From Solanum dulcamara (taxonomy: Eukaryota; Streptophyta; Magnoliopsida; Solanales; Solanaceae), in the NCBI RefSeq assembly GCF_947179165.1, contig NC_077238.1, positions 39,609,793 to 39,673,792 on the forward strand: a DNA stretch of 64,000 bases, written 5' to 3'. Positions 1-10,465 of this stretch are shown here, in pieces (the stretch's first letter is position 1; the number at the start of each line of letters is the position of its first letter). The translations under genes and the position numbers were made by a program. The notes below the pieces were generated by a model. It saw only the letters and a list, made by a program, of their open reading frames with translations. It did no database searches and was not told the DNA's origin.

Positions 1-2
1 AT

Positions 3-254
3 TGTGATAGCCAAGCGGCAATAGGGAGGGCAGGAAATGTTATGTATAACGGAAAATCGCGTCACATTCGACGGCGACACAATACTGTTAGACAACTACT
101 CTCTAGTGGTGTTATCACTATTGACTATGTAAAATCAAGAGATAACGTATCGGATCCACTAACAAAAGGCCTATCTAGAGAGGCTGTTGAAAGATCATCG
201 AGGGAAATGGGGTTAAGGCCTAGGACAAGTCATCATGGCGGTAACTCTACCTAG
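3..254 (+). pseudogene. Ty1/copia RNase H, C-terminal end (5' cut by window)
   Basis: The frame is already open at base 3 and encodes CDSQAAIGRAGNVMYNGKS, followed by HIRRRHNTVRQLL and DPLTKGLSREAV. This is the conserved end of the RNase H domain of Ty1/copia Pol, which degrades RNA in the RNA-DNA hybrid during reverse transcription. The frame ends at a stop at 252-254 and has no internal stop. Protease, integrase and reverse transcriptase would lie left of the window. A PPT and an LTR follow on the same strand, confirming the orientation. The copia lineage is not assigned. Confidence 0.9.
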
Positions 255-828
255 TAGACTGGAGATCCCATGAACTAGGTTCAAAGAGATCAAACAAAGT
301 TATGATTGGCGGTTCAACATTGTCAAATAACTCAACCCATTCTCGTGATGATGACAATGTTCATAAATAAAGGATAAAACCTTAAGGCTTTTGAATGAGT
401 TAATAAAGCATTAAAGGTTTTTTAATGATTATCTAAATCTGGCGGAAAATGACTAGATAGTGTGTCTATAGGACTACACGTTTAGAAATCACCTATATGA
501 ATGTGAAGTATAAGCCGCTTCAAGGGGAATGACGGTAAAGACCCATTCTCTATGCATTCACGAAACCAGGCGATGTTCATGGCTGAAACGAACACAACCG
601 TGAGAACCATAGATGGTTGATGATTAATTGTGTGACTTATGTTGTCTAGTTATACAACAAAGTTCGATGGTTCAAAGATATCGCATCTACCGATTGATCG
701 AGTATATCCTATATAAGTTCACTATGGAAAGTTCAAAGGGAAACCTACTTATCCAGATGCAATTAATCTTCGTTTGTATATCACACACTTATCCGTGCAT
801 TCCTTTATCTTGTAGACATTCCCCATTC
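255..828 (+). other. Copia 3' untranslated internal region
   Basis: Non-coding stretch between the Pol stop and the polypurine tract. I see no second ORF here; an ATG-started frame at 628-855 runs into the LTR and has no recognisable domain. Long spacers of this kind are usual in some copia lineages. Confidence 0.6.
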
Positions 829-839
829 ATGTGGGGGAT
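829..839 (+). promoter_or_regulatory. Copia polypurine tract
   Basis: The purine-rich run ATGTGGGGGAT lies directly before the LTR start TGTTGGG. This is the expected site of plus-strand DNA priming. Confidence 0.75.
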
Positions 840-1748
840 TGTTGGGTTTAATTGATAGTTTGAATGGAAAATTGAGGGAAAAAGAAGTGGAGAAGAAAAT
901 GATATGTTCTCTCTTGCTTTATTAAATAAGTTTTGGTCCCACATAGGTGGTGGAAATGAAAAGTCTCCTACTTAAAAGTAGAAGCACTCCTTCATGTTGC
1001 TAAAGGGTCAAGAAAGAGGGTCTCCCCTCGCGCCGTCGTCGTCGTCGCTCGCTCGGCTCGGCTCGGCTTCGGCTACGGCTACGGCTTCGGCTTTGGCTTC
1101 GGATTTGGCTTCGGATTTGGATTTGGATTTGGATTTGGTCAATTGATTTGATTGATAATCTTTTTGGACCAAATTTTCTTTACATTTTAATTAATTAATA
1201 ATATTTATTTATTTAATTAATTAAGTGGAAAAATCCTAACCCGCGACCCGCGACCCGTTTCTTTCCCGGATTAATTTAAATATTTCCCTCCGTTTTTTCC
1301 AACAGATTTTTGAAAGGCTGCAACCTTGTCCGAAAAGTTACAAACCTTTTCTCAACAGACAAATCTTTTCCCAACAGGTGACTTTTCTTAAAAGGTACAA
1401 ACAGTCTATATATATGTCTCTTAATCCTCAGAATGTTCCATACGAAAATTCTGAAATAACATCTTCTTCTTCTTCTTTCTACACTTCCTAAAATCGTGTA
1501 ATATACATCCTTCAAGTGGTTCGCAGTCATCAAAGATTTGCAGTACCTTTACTTTGGTGAGTAAATCGTTCTATCCTGGGAGGAAAGATTCGAAAACCTC
1601 AGGTACTTTGAGGGGAATAATTTCCTTAAGGACACACTGTGCATTCAGTGGGCTCGATCTTGTTTCTGCATTAATTTTTCAGATTCTGTGTTTTATTACC
1701 TTTAATTGTTGTTACTGCTTTTAATATTTACAATACAGTTTACTAACA
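840..1748 (+). mobile_element. Copia 3' LTR, 909 bp
   Basis: The LTR starts with TGTTGGG just after the polypurine tract and ends with CTAACA, giving the TG...CA ends of an LTR. A TATA-like run (TCTATATATATG) lies at about 1406. A GC-rich stretch at 1027-1140 is built of repeated GGCTTC/GGATTT hexamers. The 5' LTR is outside the window, so LTR divergence and the target-site duplication cannot be tested; the five bases after the LTR are ATTAA. Confidence 0.8.
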
Positions 1749-1794
1749 ATTAATTCATATTATAGGTTCATGTAAACCTCAAAGTACCCACTTT

Positions 1795-2100
1795 CAGATG
1801 ATAGGAGGGAATTTCAATGTAGAAAAATATGGTGGATTAATTGATGGGGTTCAGGAGATACAAGAACTCGCCCAATGTATACAGAATGTTGGAGTACATG
1901 ACTTAGGCTTCAAGGGGAGTAAATTCACATGGTGCAATGGTCAGATCACTGAGAATTATATTTTCAAAAGACTGGACAAATGTTTGGGCAACCAATTACT
2001 TGAGAGTAGATATCCTGGTACTGCCATTACTCACTTGATTAGAAGTAGGTCTGATCATGCCCCACTATTGATATCTTATTCTAGAAATAACACTCCTTAA
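1795..2100 (+). pseudogene. LINE A endonuclease (APE-like), C-terminal part
   Basis: The translation shows GGNFNV, where the family has GDFN, then GFKGSKFTWCNGQ, FKRLDKCL and SRSDHAPLL. The last holds the SDH catalytic motif of apurinic-type LINE endonucleases, which nick the target DNA. The usual GDFN Asp is replaced by Asn. The N-terminal half (WNVRG region) is missing. The frame runs 1798-2100 and stops; coding resumes in another frame at 2132. Confidence 0.85.
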
Positions 2101-2131
2101 GAAACCTAAGAATGAAATTTTTCTAGACATA

Positions 2132-3960
2132 GTGAAGACCAACTGGACAGAAGACTTTATGGTCAACCTCTTCACACTTTTCCACCACAAGATGAAGAAG
2201 GTTAAAGCATCACTGACTCAATGCAGTAAGACCACTTTTGCGAACATATTGCAGGAAATAGAGGCATTGGAGGATGTTATTAAGGTGCATGAGGCACAGT
2301 ATGAAACACAACCCTCCCCTAACAACTGGAAAGACTTCATATAGTACAACAGACCTGAACAAATATTTACATTTGGAAGAACAATTTTGGAAACATAAAG
2401 CTGGTCTGTAGTGGTTTCAGGAAGGAGATAGAACTACTAGATTCTTTCATGCATATGTCCAAGGAAGAAGAAAGAAACTGCAGCTCAGAATAATAGAGGA
2501 TCTGAATGACAATTGATTGGAGACGACGCAATCAGATTTTCAAAAACTAGTTCAACAAGAATCAGATAATTTTTAGCTAATAGACTAGGTACCAGGTATG
2601 ACATTTTGATTTAACAAAAAAGGTACCAGGAATGATCTCTGAGGCTCAGAATAGTGATATTGAAGAAATGCCAACATATAAGGAGGTGAAGAAGGTGGTA
2701 TTTAGCTTTAATGGAGAGAATGTTGGGGAACTAGATGGCTTCACAAGTTTGTTTTATCAAACCTATTGGGAAATCATTGGACAAGACATTCAGATATGGT
2801 AAGGGCCTTTTTCTGTGGAGCTGCATTATCAAGATTCATTACACACACTAACTTGGTTCTGATACCAAATAAGGATCTGAATCACTACCTTCTCCGTTAT
2901 GAGACCAATTAGGCTGAGTAATTTTGTGAATAAGATATTTATTTTTCAGACTGATTCATGAAAGACTAGTAGATGGATTAGAGAATATTATTTCTCTAAA
3001 TCAAGCTGGATTAGTGAAGGGAAGAAGAATAACTGAGAATATACTACTGACACAGGAAATTATCTCAAAAAATCAGATTAAGAACCAAGATCACTAATGT
3101 GGTTATCAAGTTAGATATGGAAATCACTAATGATAGATTATCATGGTTAATTTAACCAAGACACTGAGGAAGATAGGCTTTTCAAAAAGGCTAATTGATA
3201 GGGTTTACAAATCATAAGCAATAATTAGTAATCAATCCTGATAAATGGACAGCAACAAGGGTTCATACAATCTTCTAGGCGAGGTTAAAAAGGGGATCTA
3301 CTATGTCTTACTTTGTTCATCCTAGCAGCAAAACTACTTACAAGGAATCTCAAAACTTTGAACCAGATACCACAATTCATAGGTTATGGCATGCCTAGAA
3401 AGAGTCCTAAGATCAATCATCTTTGCAGATGATATGATCATATTCTCATCAGTTGATCTGTTTTCACTTGGGCTGATTATGGTTGTACTCAGGAAATATG
3501 AAACTACCTGACGATAGAAAATTAACAAGGAGAAGAGTTATATCTTTATATGCATCACAATGTCCCAGGAGACATCAGTATAATGGTGGAGATCACTACT
3601 GGAATATGTAGAAAGGACTTTCGCTTAACCTACTTAGGGTGTCCAATCTACTACAGTAGAAAAAGGAAGGAGGTCTATAATGCTACTTTGTTTAAGATTA
3701 TGTACAGATAGCATTCTTGGAAAGGGAAGCTGCTCTCTTTTGGAGGAAGGATTGTTTTGATCAAACATGTCTTACAAAGCATGTCTATACATCTACTATC
3801 AGGAATGAATCCCCCAGATGGTGTGATTAATCTAATGTACAGGATGTATGCTCAGTTCTTTTGGAGTAATACAATGGGTGGGAAGAGTATAACATTGATC
3901 TGCTTGGTCTCATTTATGCTCACTAGTACAGGAAGAGAGAATGGGATTTAGATCTCTACA
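2132..3960 (+). pseudogene. LINE A reverse transcriptase, degenerate
   Basis: Scattered frames cover the linker and RT domain. A helical linker frame lies at 2132-2344. The segment encoding FADDMIIFS at 3422-3451 carries the two catalytic Asp residues of the RT palm (family YADD/FADD). The frame at 3757-3951 (IKHVLQSMSIHLLSGMNPP) matches the conserved stretch after the RT core. Many stops and indels make it non-functional. Confidence 0.8.
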
Positions 3961-4061
3961 TAATGTTTCGACGACATTATATTGCAAATTCTGGTGGAAT
4001 TTCGCAACAAAACCCTCACTGGAGTTCTTACCTAAGCAATAATTATTGTAAGGAGGAGAAT

Positions 4062-4759
4062 AGGGGTGTGTATCGGTGGATTCGATTAGTTTTAAGTATT
4101 ATCGATTCGGTTTATCGATTTTCGATTTTTAAATACGCTAAACCGATAACCAAACCAATTAGATATTTGTTATTGATTTTTGATTTATCAGATTTCAGTC
4201 TTTAATGGTTCGTTTTTCGGTTTAACCAATAAAAAAATGTTTTCAAAATAAATATATGACTTCTCCAACAATTTGACATGATACAGACATACGGCGAAAC
4301 AAGCAAATCAGACATTCTTGTTGTAAATACTCACAATTCACAACCCTAGCGTCACCTAACCTTGTCGTCATCGTTGCAAACCGTAGCCGCCGCCATTCTT
4401 AGTTCTTTAGATTTTGACGTTGTGAACCTAAAGTAATATAAAAGCCTAAAGGATAAATACAGTGTGAACTGCGAATTGTCTAGGGTATTAATAATCTAAT
4501 ATAGTGATTATATTAATATCTTTTGTTTGATACTTTGATATTTATATGAGTAAAAATTAAAATAGTAAATTATTATAGTTTTAATGGATCATCAGTTTAC
4601 CCAATAATCCAATATTAAAAAGCCAACACCGAACCGTTAATTCAATATATTTTTTTATAAAACTATTAAATAACTGTTAATCTAATAACTCAATACGAAT
4701 ATTCCAATAACACTTTTTTCTGTTTGATTTATCGGTCAGTTCGATTTTTGCACACCCTT
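4062..4759 (+). mobile_element. MITE-like non-autonomous DNA transposon, about 700 bp
   Basis: The element starts AGGGGTGTGTATCGGT and ends GTTCGATTTTTGCACACCCTT. The reverse complement of the end, AAGGGTGTGCAAAAATCGAA, shows similar imperfect terminal inverted repeats. LINE A coding text lies on both sides, so this is an insertion. The inside holds subterminal stretches rich in the CGATT/AACCGAAC type and no transposase. Ends of this GGGGTGTGCA type are common in hAT-related MITEs. The 8-bp flanks (AGGAGAAT, AGATGATA) are too diverged to claim a target duplication. Confidence 0.65.
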
Positions 4760-4869
4760 AGATGATAATGCAGTCAGAGTTCAATAGAAGTATGGATCAC
4801 AAACATGGAAGAAAATGCAAAAGGCTAGAGATATGATAGAACATCATATATGGTGGCATACTAGGAAAT

Positions 4870-5594
4870 ACTCAATTCTGGTATGACAACTGGACAGGAT
4901 TGGGTGCACTGTATTATGCCACACCAAATATCTCTTGTGATGAAAGAATTCAGAATGTTAATGAGCTACAAATCAATGGAGAATGGAATAAGGAGAAATT
5001 GACATAGCTCCTACCTGAGGATATAGTGGAGCACATCACAGAGACCATACAACCACCAAACACAAAAAAGGAGATGGACAGGGCATAGTGGATACTGGAC
5101 AAAAGAGGGGAATTCTAAATGAGCTCAACCTGGGAGTACATCAGACTCAAAGGTCAGGAGATGGAGAACTATGAGAAAATGTAGGCCAAAGGACTTCCTG
5201 TAAATATCTTCTTCCTTATGTGGAGATTCTGGAAGTACAAACTAGCACTAGATGATGTACTAAAGAGGATGAGATATAACATGGTATCTAGATGTTGGTG
5301 TTGCTCAAATCCTAAGGAGGACACATTCCAGTATCTATTTGCCACATATTTTTCTACTAATAGGACTTGGTCCTACTTTTGCTCTCTTGCAGGTATTAAC
5401 ATAAATGGATTGCAATTACAACAGATTATAATGAAATGGTGACAAGCCTCTGTAACAGGCAGGCTAAAATCAATCTCTCGGGTTGTACCTACCTGCTATA
5501 ATCCTAAGTGAGCTATGGAAGAGAAGGAATGCATTAAAACATGGGGAGAAGAGGTCAGTTGGAAGAGTTATTTATCAAGTATATACATACACTC
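4870..5594 (+). pseudogene. LINE A Cys-rich post-RT segment and start of RNase H linker
   Basis: The traces TRKYSIL and FWYDNWTGLGALYYAT (near 4860-4920) and the frame 5218-5442 (VSRCWCCSNPKEDTFQYLF) match the zinc-binding segment that follows RT in plant L1 ORF2 proteins. The CWCC...H-like arrangement is visible but the domain is broken by stops. A shifted frame near 5510-5594 (ELWKRRNALKHG) matches the usual link to RNase H. The RTE insertion interrupts it at 5595. Confidence 0.7.
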
Positions 5595-6420
5595 CTATGA
5601 ACCTGTCTCTTTCACAATATACCCTAGTAATATTAGTTACATAGACAATCCTATGAATGTACGGGGCGGAGTGTTGGCCAATCAAGAAACTTCATGTTCA
5701 GAAGATGAAAGTCGCGGAAATGCGAATGTTGCGGTGGATGTGTGGGCACACTAGGATGGATAGAATTAGGAATGAAGATATCCGAGACAAGGTGGGAGTG
5801 ACATCGGTGGAGGATAAGATGCGGGAAGCGAGATTGAGATGGTTTGAACATGTGAAGAGGAGAGACACAGATGCTCCAGTGCGGAGGTGCGAGAGGTTGG
5901 CTATGGACGGTTTCAGGAGGGGCAAAGGGAGGCCGAAGAAGTATTGGAAAGAGGTGATTAGACATGATATGGCACAGTTGCAGCTCACCGAGGACATGAC
6001 CTTAGATAGGAGGCTGTGGAGGACTCAGACTAAGATAGTGGGCTAGGTGACTTATCTTTTCTCCATAGTAGTTGTAGTTTTGCTCATTTGTTTATTAACA
6101 TTTGATTACTGCTTATATTTGTTGGTCCGGTTTACTTTGGGTATCCCATTTATCTATAGTAGTTAATGCTCCTTTCTTTCCGATCTTTCCTACCCTGACT
6201 CTCGCTCTCATTTCTCAAATTTTTATATTGTTTTCAATATGCTTAGCTCTACTGACCTATGTCTTGTTTTCCCTCTTGTTCTTCTCTTGTTCTTCTCTCT
6301 TAAGCCGAGGGTCTTTTGAAAACAGTCGCCCTACCCTTTAAGGTGGGGGTTAGGTCTGCGTACACTCTACCCTCCCAGACCCCACATGGTGGGACTATAC
6401 TGGGCTTGTTGTTGTTGTTG
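5595..6420 (+). mobile_element. RTE-type LINE, 5'-truncated, inserted in LINE A
   Basis: The insert is flanked by a 13-bp direct repeat, TATACATACACTC, at 5582-5594 and 6421-6433, the mark of target-primed reverse transcription. It ends in a short (TTG)n tail rather than poly(A), as plant RTE elements do. The 3' UTR includes GGTCTGCGTACACTCTACCC and a small stem-loop (GACCCCAC...GTGGGAC). Only the C-terminal part of the ORF remains. The reading frame of LINE A continues on both sides. Confidence 0.9.
5657..6046 (+). pseudogene. RTE LINE reverse transcriptase, C-terminal 129 aa
   Basis: An open frame encodes [52 protein letters not shown] and [16 protein letters not shown]. This is the very conserved C-terminal region of plant RTE-class reverse transcriptases. 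The catalytic palm is missing because of 5' truncation. The frame has no stop until 6044-6046, so this copy is fairly young. The ATG at 5657 is an internal Met, not a true start. Confidence 0.85.
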
Positions 6421-6433
6421 TATACATACACTC

Positions 6434-7050
6434 AAAGACTAGCTCAATTCAAAAAACCATCCATTCAACAAATACCACATAATAGGAATGATCTGATCCA
6501 CTTGATGGAAAGGTGCAAACCTAAGCTGAAAGGAACTAAAGTAGTCTGGAATGTCCCCACGAGAAGGATGGCTAATTTGTAACACAGATGGGGCCATGGG
6601 GCATCAAGGGGGAATCCAAGAAAAAGTACCTACTGGTTTTGCATCAGAGATGAAGAAGAAAACTTAGCATATGCTCAAGCTAAGGAGATTGGGAAGGCTA
6701 AAAATACAGAAGCTAGGACTCTGGCTATCCTAGAAGCTATCAAGTATTGTAATAACAAACATTTGGATCATCTCATCATCCAGCCATATTCAATGTTTTT
6801 ACAAAGAATACTTGTGGATGAATAGCAACTACCTTGGAATATGGTCAATTGGATTGACGACATACAAAAAATAAGCAAAAACATGCAGATACAATACAAC
6901 ATATCCTAAGAGAGGGCAATAAGCTAGAATATGCTCTTACATATCATACACTTGATAAAGACAACATCAAATATCACAGTTTCGAGGATATGGTACACGA
7001 GCAAAGGAAGATTTTGAATAGTGATATTTCATATCTCGGAATAAGAACGA
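6434..7050 (+). pseudogene. LINE A RNase H domain, degenerate
   Basis: Frames after the RTE insertion carry NTDGAMGHQGG (catalytic Asp at 6587-6589), then the segments KNTEARTLAILEAIKY and NMVNWIDDIQ. These match the RNase H domain at the end of many plant L1 ORF2 proteins, which removes RNA from the hybrid. A frameshift lies just before the NTDG motif, and stops occur further on. Confidence 0.7.
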
Positions 7051-7369
7051 AAAAGGATGAAGATATACACAACTATTACAAATCCATTAGAATACAATGA
7101 ATGGACAAGACCATACACAGATAACTGAAGATCGAGGGCAGAACTACCAGTTAAACAAGAGATCTCAGCTCATACACAATACACACAATACTAGTCATCA
7201 GATCCATATAGAGAAGTAACCAAATCATGCCATCACTAGAAACAAAAGGGGAAAATATAGAGCATACACAGAATGAACAAGAAGCTTACCGGAAACAAGA
7301 AACAAGGCACGTACTGAGCGAGACCATTGGACACAAAGTGGCAAAGAATCTGTAGACAGAGAATGTCTA

Positions 7370-7511
7370 GAAGAATCTGGATACAATTTTTAATTTTTAA
7401 TATTTTTTAAATATAAAAGAGAATCCGGACACAATTTTTTATTTTATTTTTCTTAAATGAAGAATCTGGATACAATTTTTTAAAAAAAATGAAGAATCTA
7501 GATACAAAATA
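7370..7511. repeat. Degenerate short tandem repeat
   Basis: About four imperfect copies of a unit AGAATCTGGATACAATTTTT with AT-rich spacers of varying length. They start near 7371, 7422, 7461 and 7491. The last copy supplied the MITE target site. No coding potential is seen. Confidence 0.6.
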
Positions 7512-8324
7512 GCAGGGTTGGGCATAAATATTGAAACTCCGAATCTAATCGAATTATTTTAATTTTTTGATTTTGATATTTCAATTTTCGATACGATTTT
7601 TGATTCATATTTTTATAACTTTGATTTTTCGAACCGGTTTTCGGTAACATAATTTTTGTATTTGGGTTTAACCGAAATTTATGAATTTTGGAGATTCCAA
7701 TTTTCAATCATTGTTTATGAATCCAAGTTTTTGGTGTAAGATCTAGTAATTTGTTAGTGTTGAATTAAAATACAGTGGCAAGTTCATTACATGGTTGTTA
7801 GCCTCTTTTTTATTTTCTATCTAAAAACTTTGGAGAACAATACTATTCAAATTAATACAAACTCACAGATTTGGTCTATGAGTTTGTACTTCTCCTGGTA
7901 TGGCCGTATGGGTCATTTGATTCTTCTTGTCGAATTCTCTAAGAGACTTATTCTCCATCACCAATCTTCTGTTACGCTTATTCTCCCTACAGATGGCTCT
8001 ATCTCTAATGCTTAGAAAATTGTTAATGTTGTATCAACGTTCCACCAAAACAAAGTACAGTTTTACAGTTTTGAAGATGGAAGATTGAGCAAAAGCTTTA
8101 GCTTTAACACTTTAGACTGAAAAATCAAACAAAAAAAATCATATAATATAAAATCTAAAAATCTCCATTAAGTAGGCCCATAACAGAAAAAATCGAATTT
8201 AACAAATCGAACCGAACCGAATCAATCCGATTCAGTGTTCGGTACAACATATACAAAAATTGAAAACCAAAAAAATCGAAATTAAAAAATCAAAACCGAA
8301 ACGAATTATCGAATGCCCACTCCT
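7512..8324. mobile_element. hAT-type MITE, 813 bp, with 8-bp target duplication
   Basis: The 8-bp direct repeat ACAAAATA occurs at 7504-7511 and 8325-8332. The element starts GCAGGGTTGGGCATAAAT and ends ATTCGATAATTC in reverse-complement sense after AGGAGTGGGC, giving imperfect terminal inverted repeats of the CAGGGNTGGGCAT type. Both ends are rich in CGAAT/ACCGAA runs. The 8-bp duplication and these termini point to hAT-transposase mobilisation. The interior holds no transposase. Confidence 0.85.
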
Positions 8325-8794
8325 ACAAAATAACTTTTTAGTTAAGGCCTAATTTCAAATATATACAATAAAGTAAATAGTTTACAACAAATATAATCAT
8401 ATTTATTCACATAAAAAAATAGTCAAAAGTCATAGAAAGTGTATATTGATTATACATTTAAAATCATACCCCAATTCTTTTTCTCCGTGTCCCATAAAAA
8501 TAAAATAATTACAGACAAATATTCATTTAAAATTCATACCCCAATTCTTCTTCCTCTTCTTCTTCTCCAGTTCTCTCCTTCTTTCCCAATTCTTCTTTTT
8601 CTCTAGTTTGCTCCTTCTCCAATTTGCTCCTTCTTTCCAAATTTTCCTTCTTCTTCTTCCTTAATGCTTCTTCTTCTCTAATTCAAATCAACACTCGATC
8701 CATAACACTTTGATTCCACAAAAATCTCAAATCAAATCAAAATTATTGAAGAAGAAGCCTAAAATTACTTCATATCCATTGGTGATCGCTTATA
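8325..8794. other. AT-rich intergenic segment with pyrimidine-rich tract
   Basis: No gene is seen. A CT-rich stretch (about 8541-8690; CTTCTTCCTC-type runs) and a direct repeat of CATACCCCAATTCTT at about 8466 and 8532 are the only structures. Confidence 0.5.
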
Positions 8795-9330
8795 ATCACT
8801 ATTTCACAAAGCAATTCTCAATTCTTAATATGGAACTTCTAAATCTTCAATAATACCATAACAGTATATGACATGTTGTTATATTATCATTGAGGAACAA
8901 CTACATATCCTAAGTCATTCAATGATACATGAATAATACTATCATAACATATTCATATATTCTCATAATATTAAAATGGTATAATTAAGGAATAACCACT
9001 GTTTCACCAAGTTAATAATCAATTTTTAATGATGAACTTCTAAAATCCTCAATGATATCATAACAGTATATTGCACAACAAAAAATTGCACAAATACTGA
9101 ATGATACCATTATAGTAAATATGTACTATGATGGTATCATAAGGTTTTTCTAAGTCATTCGATGATATATGAATGAAATCAAAACATTATATTTATATAT
9201 TATCATGATATTGAAATTGTATAATTGAGGAACAACCACTATTTCACCAAATCAATCCTCAATCCTTAATAAGACACTTTTAAATTCCTTAATGATACCA
9301 TAACATACATTTAGAAAAAATTGTAAAAAT
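8795..9330. repeat. Three degenerate tandem units of 200-240 bp
   Basis: Related units begin at about 8795, 8995 and 9235. Each opens with a form of ACCACTRTTTCACCAA, followed by a CAAT...TTAATnnnnnACTTCTAAA stretch and AATGATACCATAACA. Periods are about 200 and 240 bp. No coding capacity; very AT-rich. Confidence 0.7.
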
Positions 9331-9346
9331 ATTAAATTATACCATT

Positions 9347-9350
<4 letters not shown>

Positions 9351-9382
<32 letters not shown>
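9351..9382. repeat. Compound microsatellite (TG)5(TA)11
   Basis: Five TG units run directly into about eleven TA units. It abuts the pararetrovirus relic. Confidence 0.95.
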
Positions 9383-9383
<1 letters not shown>

Positions 9384-9384
9384 T

Positions 9385-9754
9385 CCATCATTTCTATCGA
9401 TGTTGTCTGAGGTATGAAATGAATATTACCTAGTAATGTCTGTGCATAGGTGTCTGGAGTTGAGGCTACACCTTTCCCTTTGTCTATGGGCTTTGGAACT
9501 GTTGGTCTCATGCTGAAAACAAATATATTTTTAGTTAATTTTATATTTAACCTACTTAATTGATCTGCTAAGTTATTGTCTTTCCCTTTAATATATTTAA
9601 ATACAATATGTTCTTATGTTGATATCGTATCTATAAAATTAAGCCATCTTCTACTACTTGCTTTTTCATTTATTTTCTGATGGAATTTAACAATTGCCTC
9701 ACAGTCTATTCTTATTAATATTTCACTTTTGTTTAGAATATATAATCTAAAACT
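9385..9754 (-). pseudogene. Endogenous pararetrovirus (Caulimoviridae) RNase H relic
   Basis: On the minus strand one frame runs from 9754 to about 9385 with a single stop near its middle. It shows the pattern of a caulimovirid RNase H end: an IDCEAIV motif, a basic RRWLNFID segment, then FKYIKGKDNNLADQLSR, where KGxDNxxAD(xL)SR closes the domain. It lacks the gypsy-type DYDxxIxYxPGK wording of the other RNase H copies here. A Pro/Ser/Thr-containing tail follows the domain. Upstream the text is cut by a Tekay-like LTR, downstream by a TG/TA microsatellite. No other part of a viral genome is seen, so it is a non-functional fossil. A divergent Ty3-like element is the alternative. Confidence 0.65.
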
Positions 9755-9785
9755 ATTATACTACCGCTAATATCGCTACGTCTAT

Positions 9786-10465
9786 TATTACATCCCACAC
9801 TCTCGAGCTCGGAATATCTCTTAGGTTCCTTAGACATTATCATGTGAGCCGGATAAGCTACGACACTATCAAACGACCCTAAGGAAGGGAGAATGTGTTA
9901 CCCCATAGTAGAGAAGGTTGGAGATGAAGTCATAAGAATCCGGAAGGAATTGGAGGCCAAGTAATGAGTCGTAGGACTCGATTTACCTACGTAAGCTACT
10001 AACTTGGAAGTCTTATATACTTAAGCTATTGGAGTACGTACCAAGCTTGCATAGCATGGATTACATAGGCTCTTAAAATAAGACGAGATTACGAACCCAC
10101 GAGGGAGAAGAAAAAAGTAACATGTGGCAGCCAATGGCGGAGTACCACGTGGCAGCACCTCAAGCAAGCACGTGACCCACCTGCTTGGGGTCAAGTAGGT
10201 GACCCACCTGCTTGGGGTAGGTGGGCCCTACTGCCACGTGGCATCCCCTCCTTCAATGCATGAATACGGTGACCCAATAGGGGCTGCACACATGTCCTCC
10301 TTAAGGATTGACATATGTCACCTCTTGGGACCACATATATGTATGTATATGTAACATATTCTTCAGTTCCTGCACCTAAATCTGCAGCAAAGCAAAGAAA
10401 ACAAACCCTAAACTTGGAGAGAAAAGTGTGGCAGCCAAGAGGAAAAAATGAGTTCACAATCCCAA
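9786..10465 (+). mobile_element. Tekay/Del-like LTR fragment, 5' part
   Basis: This aligns by eye with the start of the LTR at 13700: TATTACATCCCACACTC against TGTTACACCCCACACTC, then the CATGTGAGCC, GAGTCGTAGGACTCGA, ACGTGGCAGC and CACCTGCTTGGGG blocks. It contains two units of the 27-bp repeat (10165-10217). Homology fades near 10465, where minus-strand LTR sequence takes over, so about two thirds of the LTR is missing. It is more diverged than the two LTRs of the 13700-24380 element. Confidence 0.8.

Larger units (their letters stand above)
1749..7150 (+). mobile_element. Decayed L1-type LINE (copy A), interrupted by two insertions
   Basis: Plus-strand traces occur in the order expected of a plant L1 ORF2: endonuclease end, reverse transcriptase with a FADD box, the Cys-rich segment after RT, then RNase H. 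All are broken by many stops and frameshifts. Two later insertions split it: a MITE-like element at 4062-4759 and an RTE LINE fragment at 5595-6420. The 5' part is missing, cut by or lying beyond the copia element. The 3' end is unclear; recognisable coding ends near 7050. It is clearly more decayed than the LINEs at 35882 and 44828 and looks like a different family. Confidence 0.8.

Noticed and set aside
1027..1140. CpG island of a host gene promoter
   Set aside because: The GC-rich run lies inside a copia LTR with clear ends and is built of short tandem units.
5651..5997. Minus-strand frames of 104 and 99 aa opposite the RTE coding region
   Set aside because: They are antisense shadows of the RTE reverse transcriptase frame at 5657-6046. 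They show no motif.
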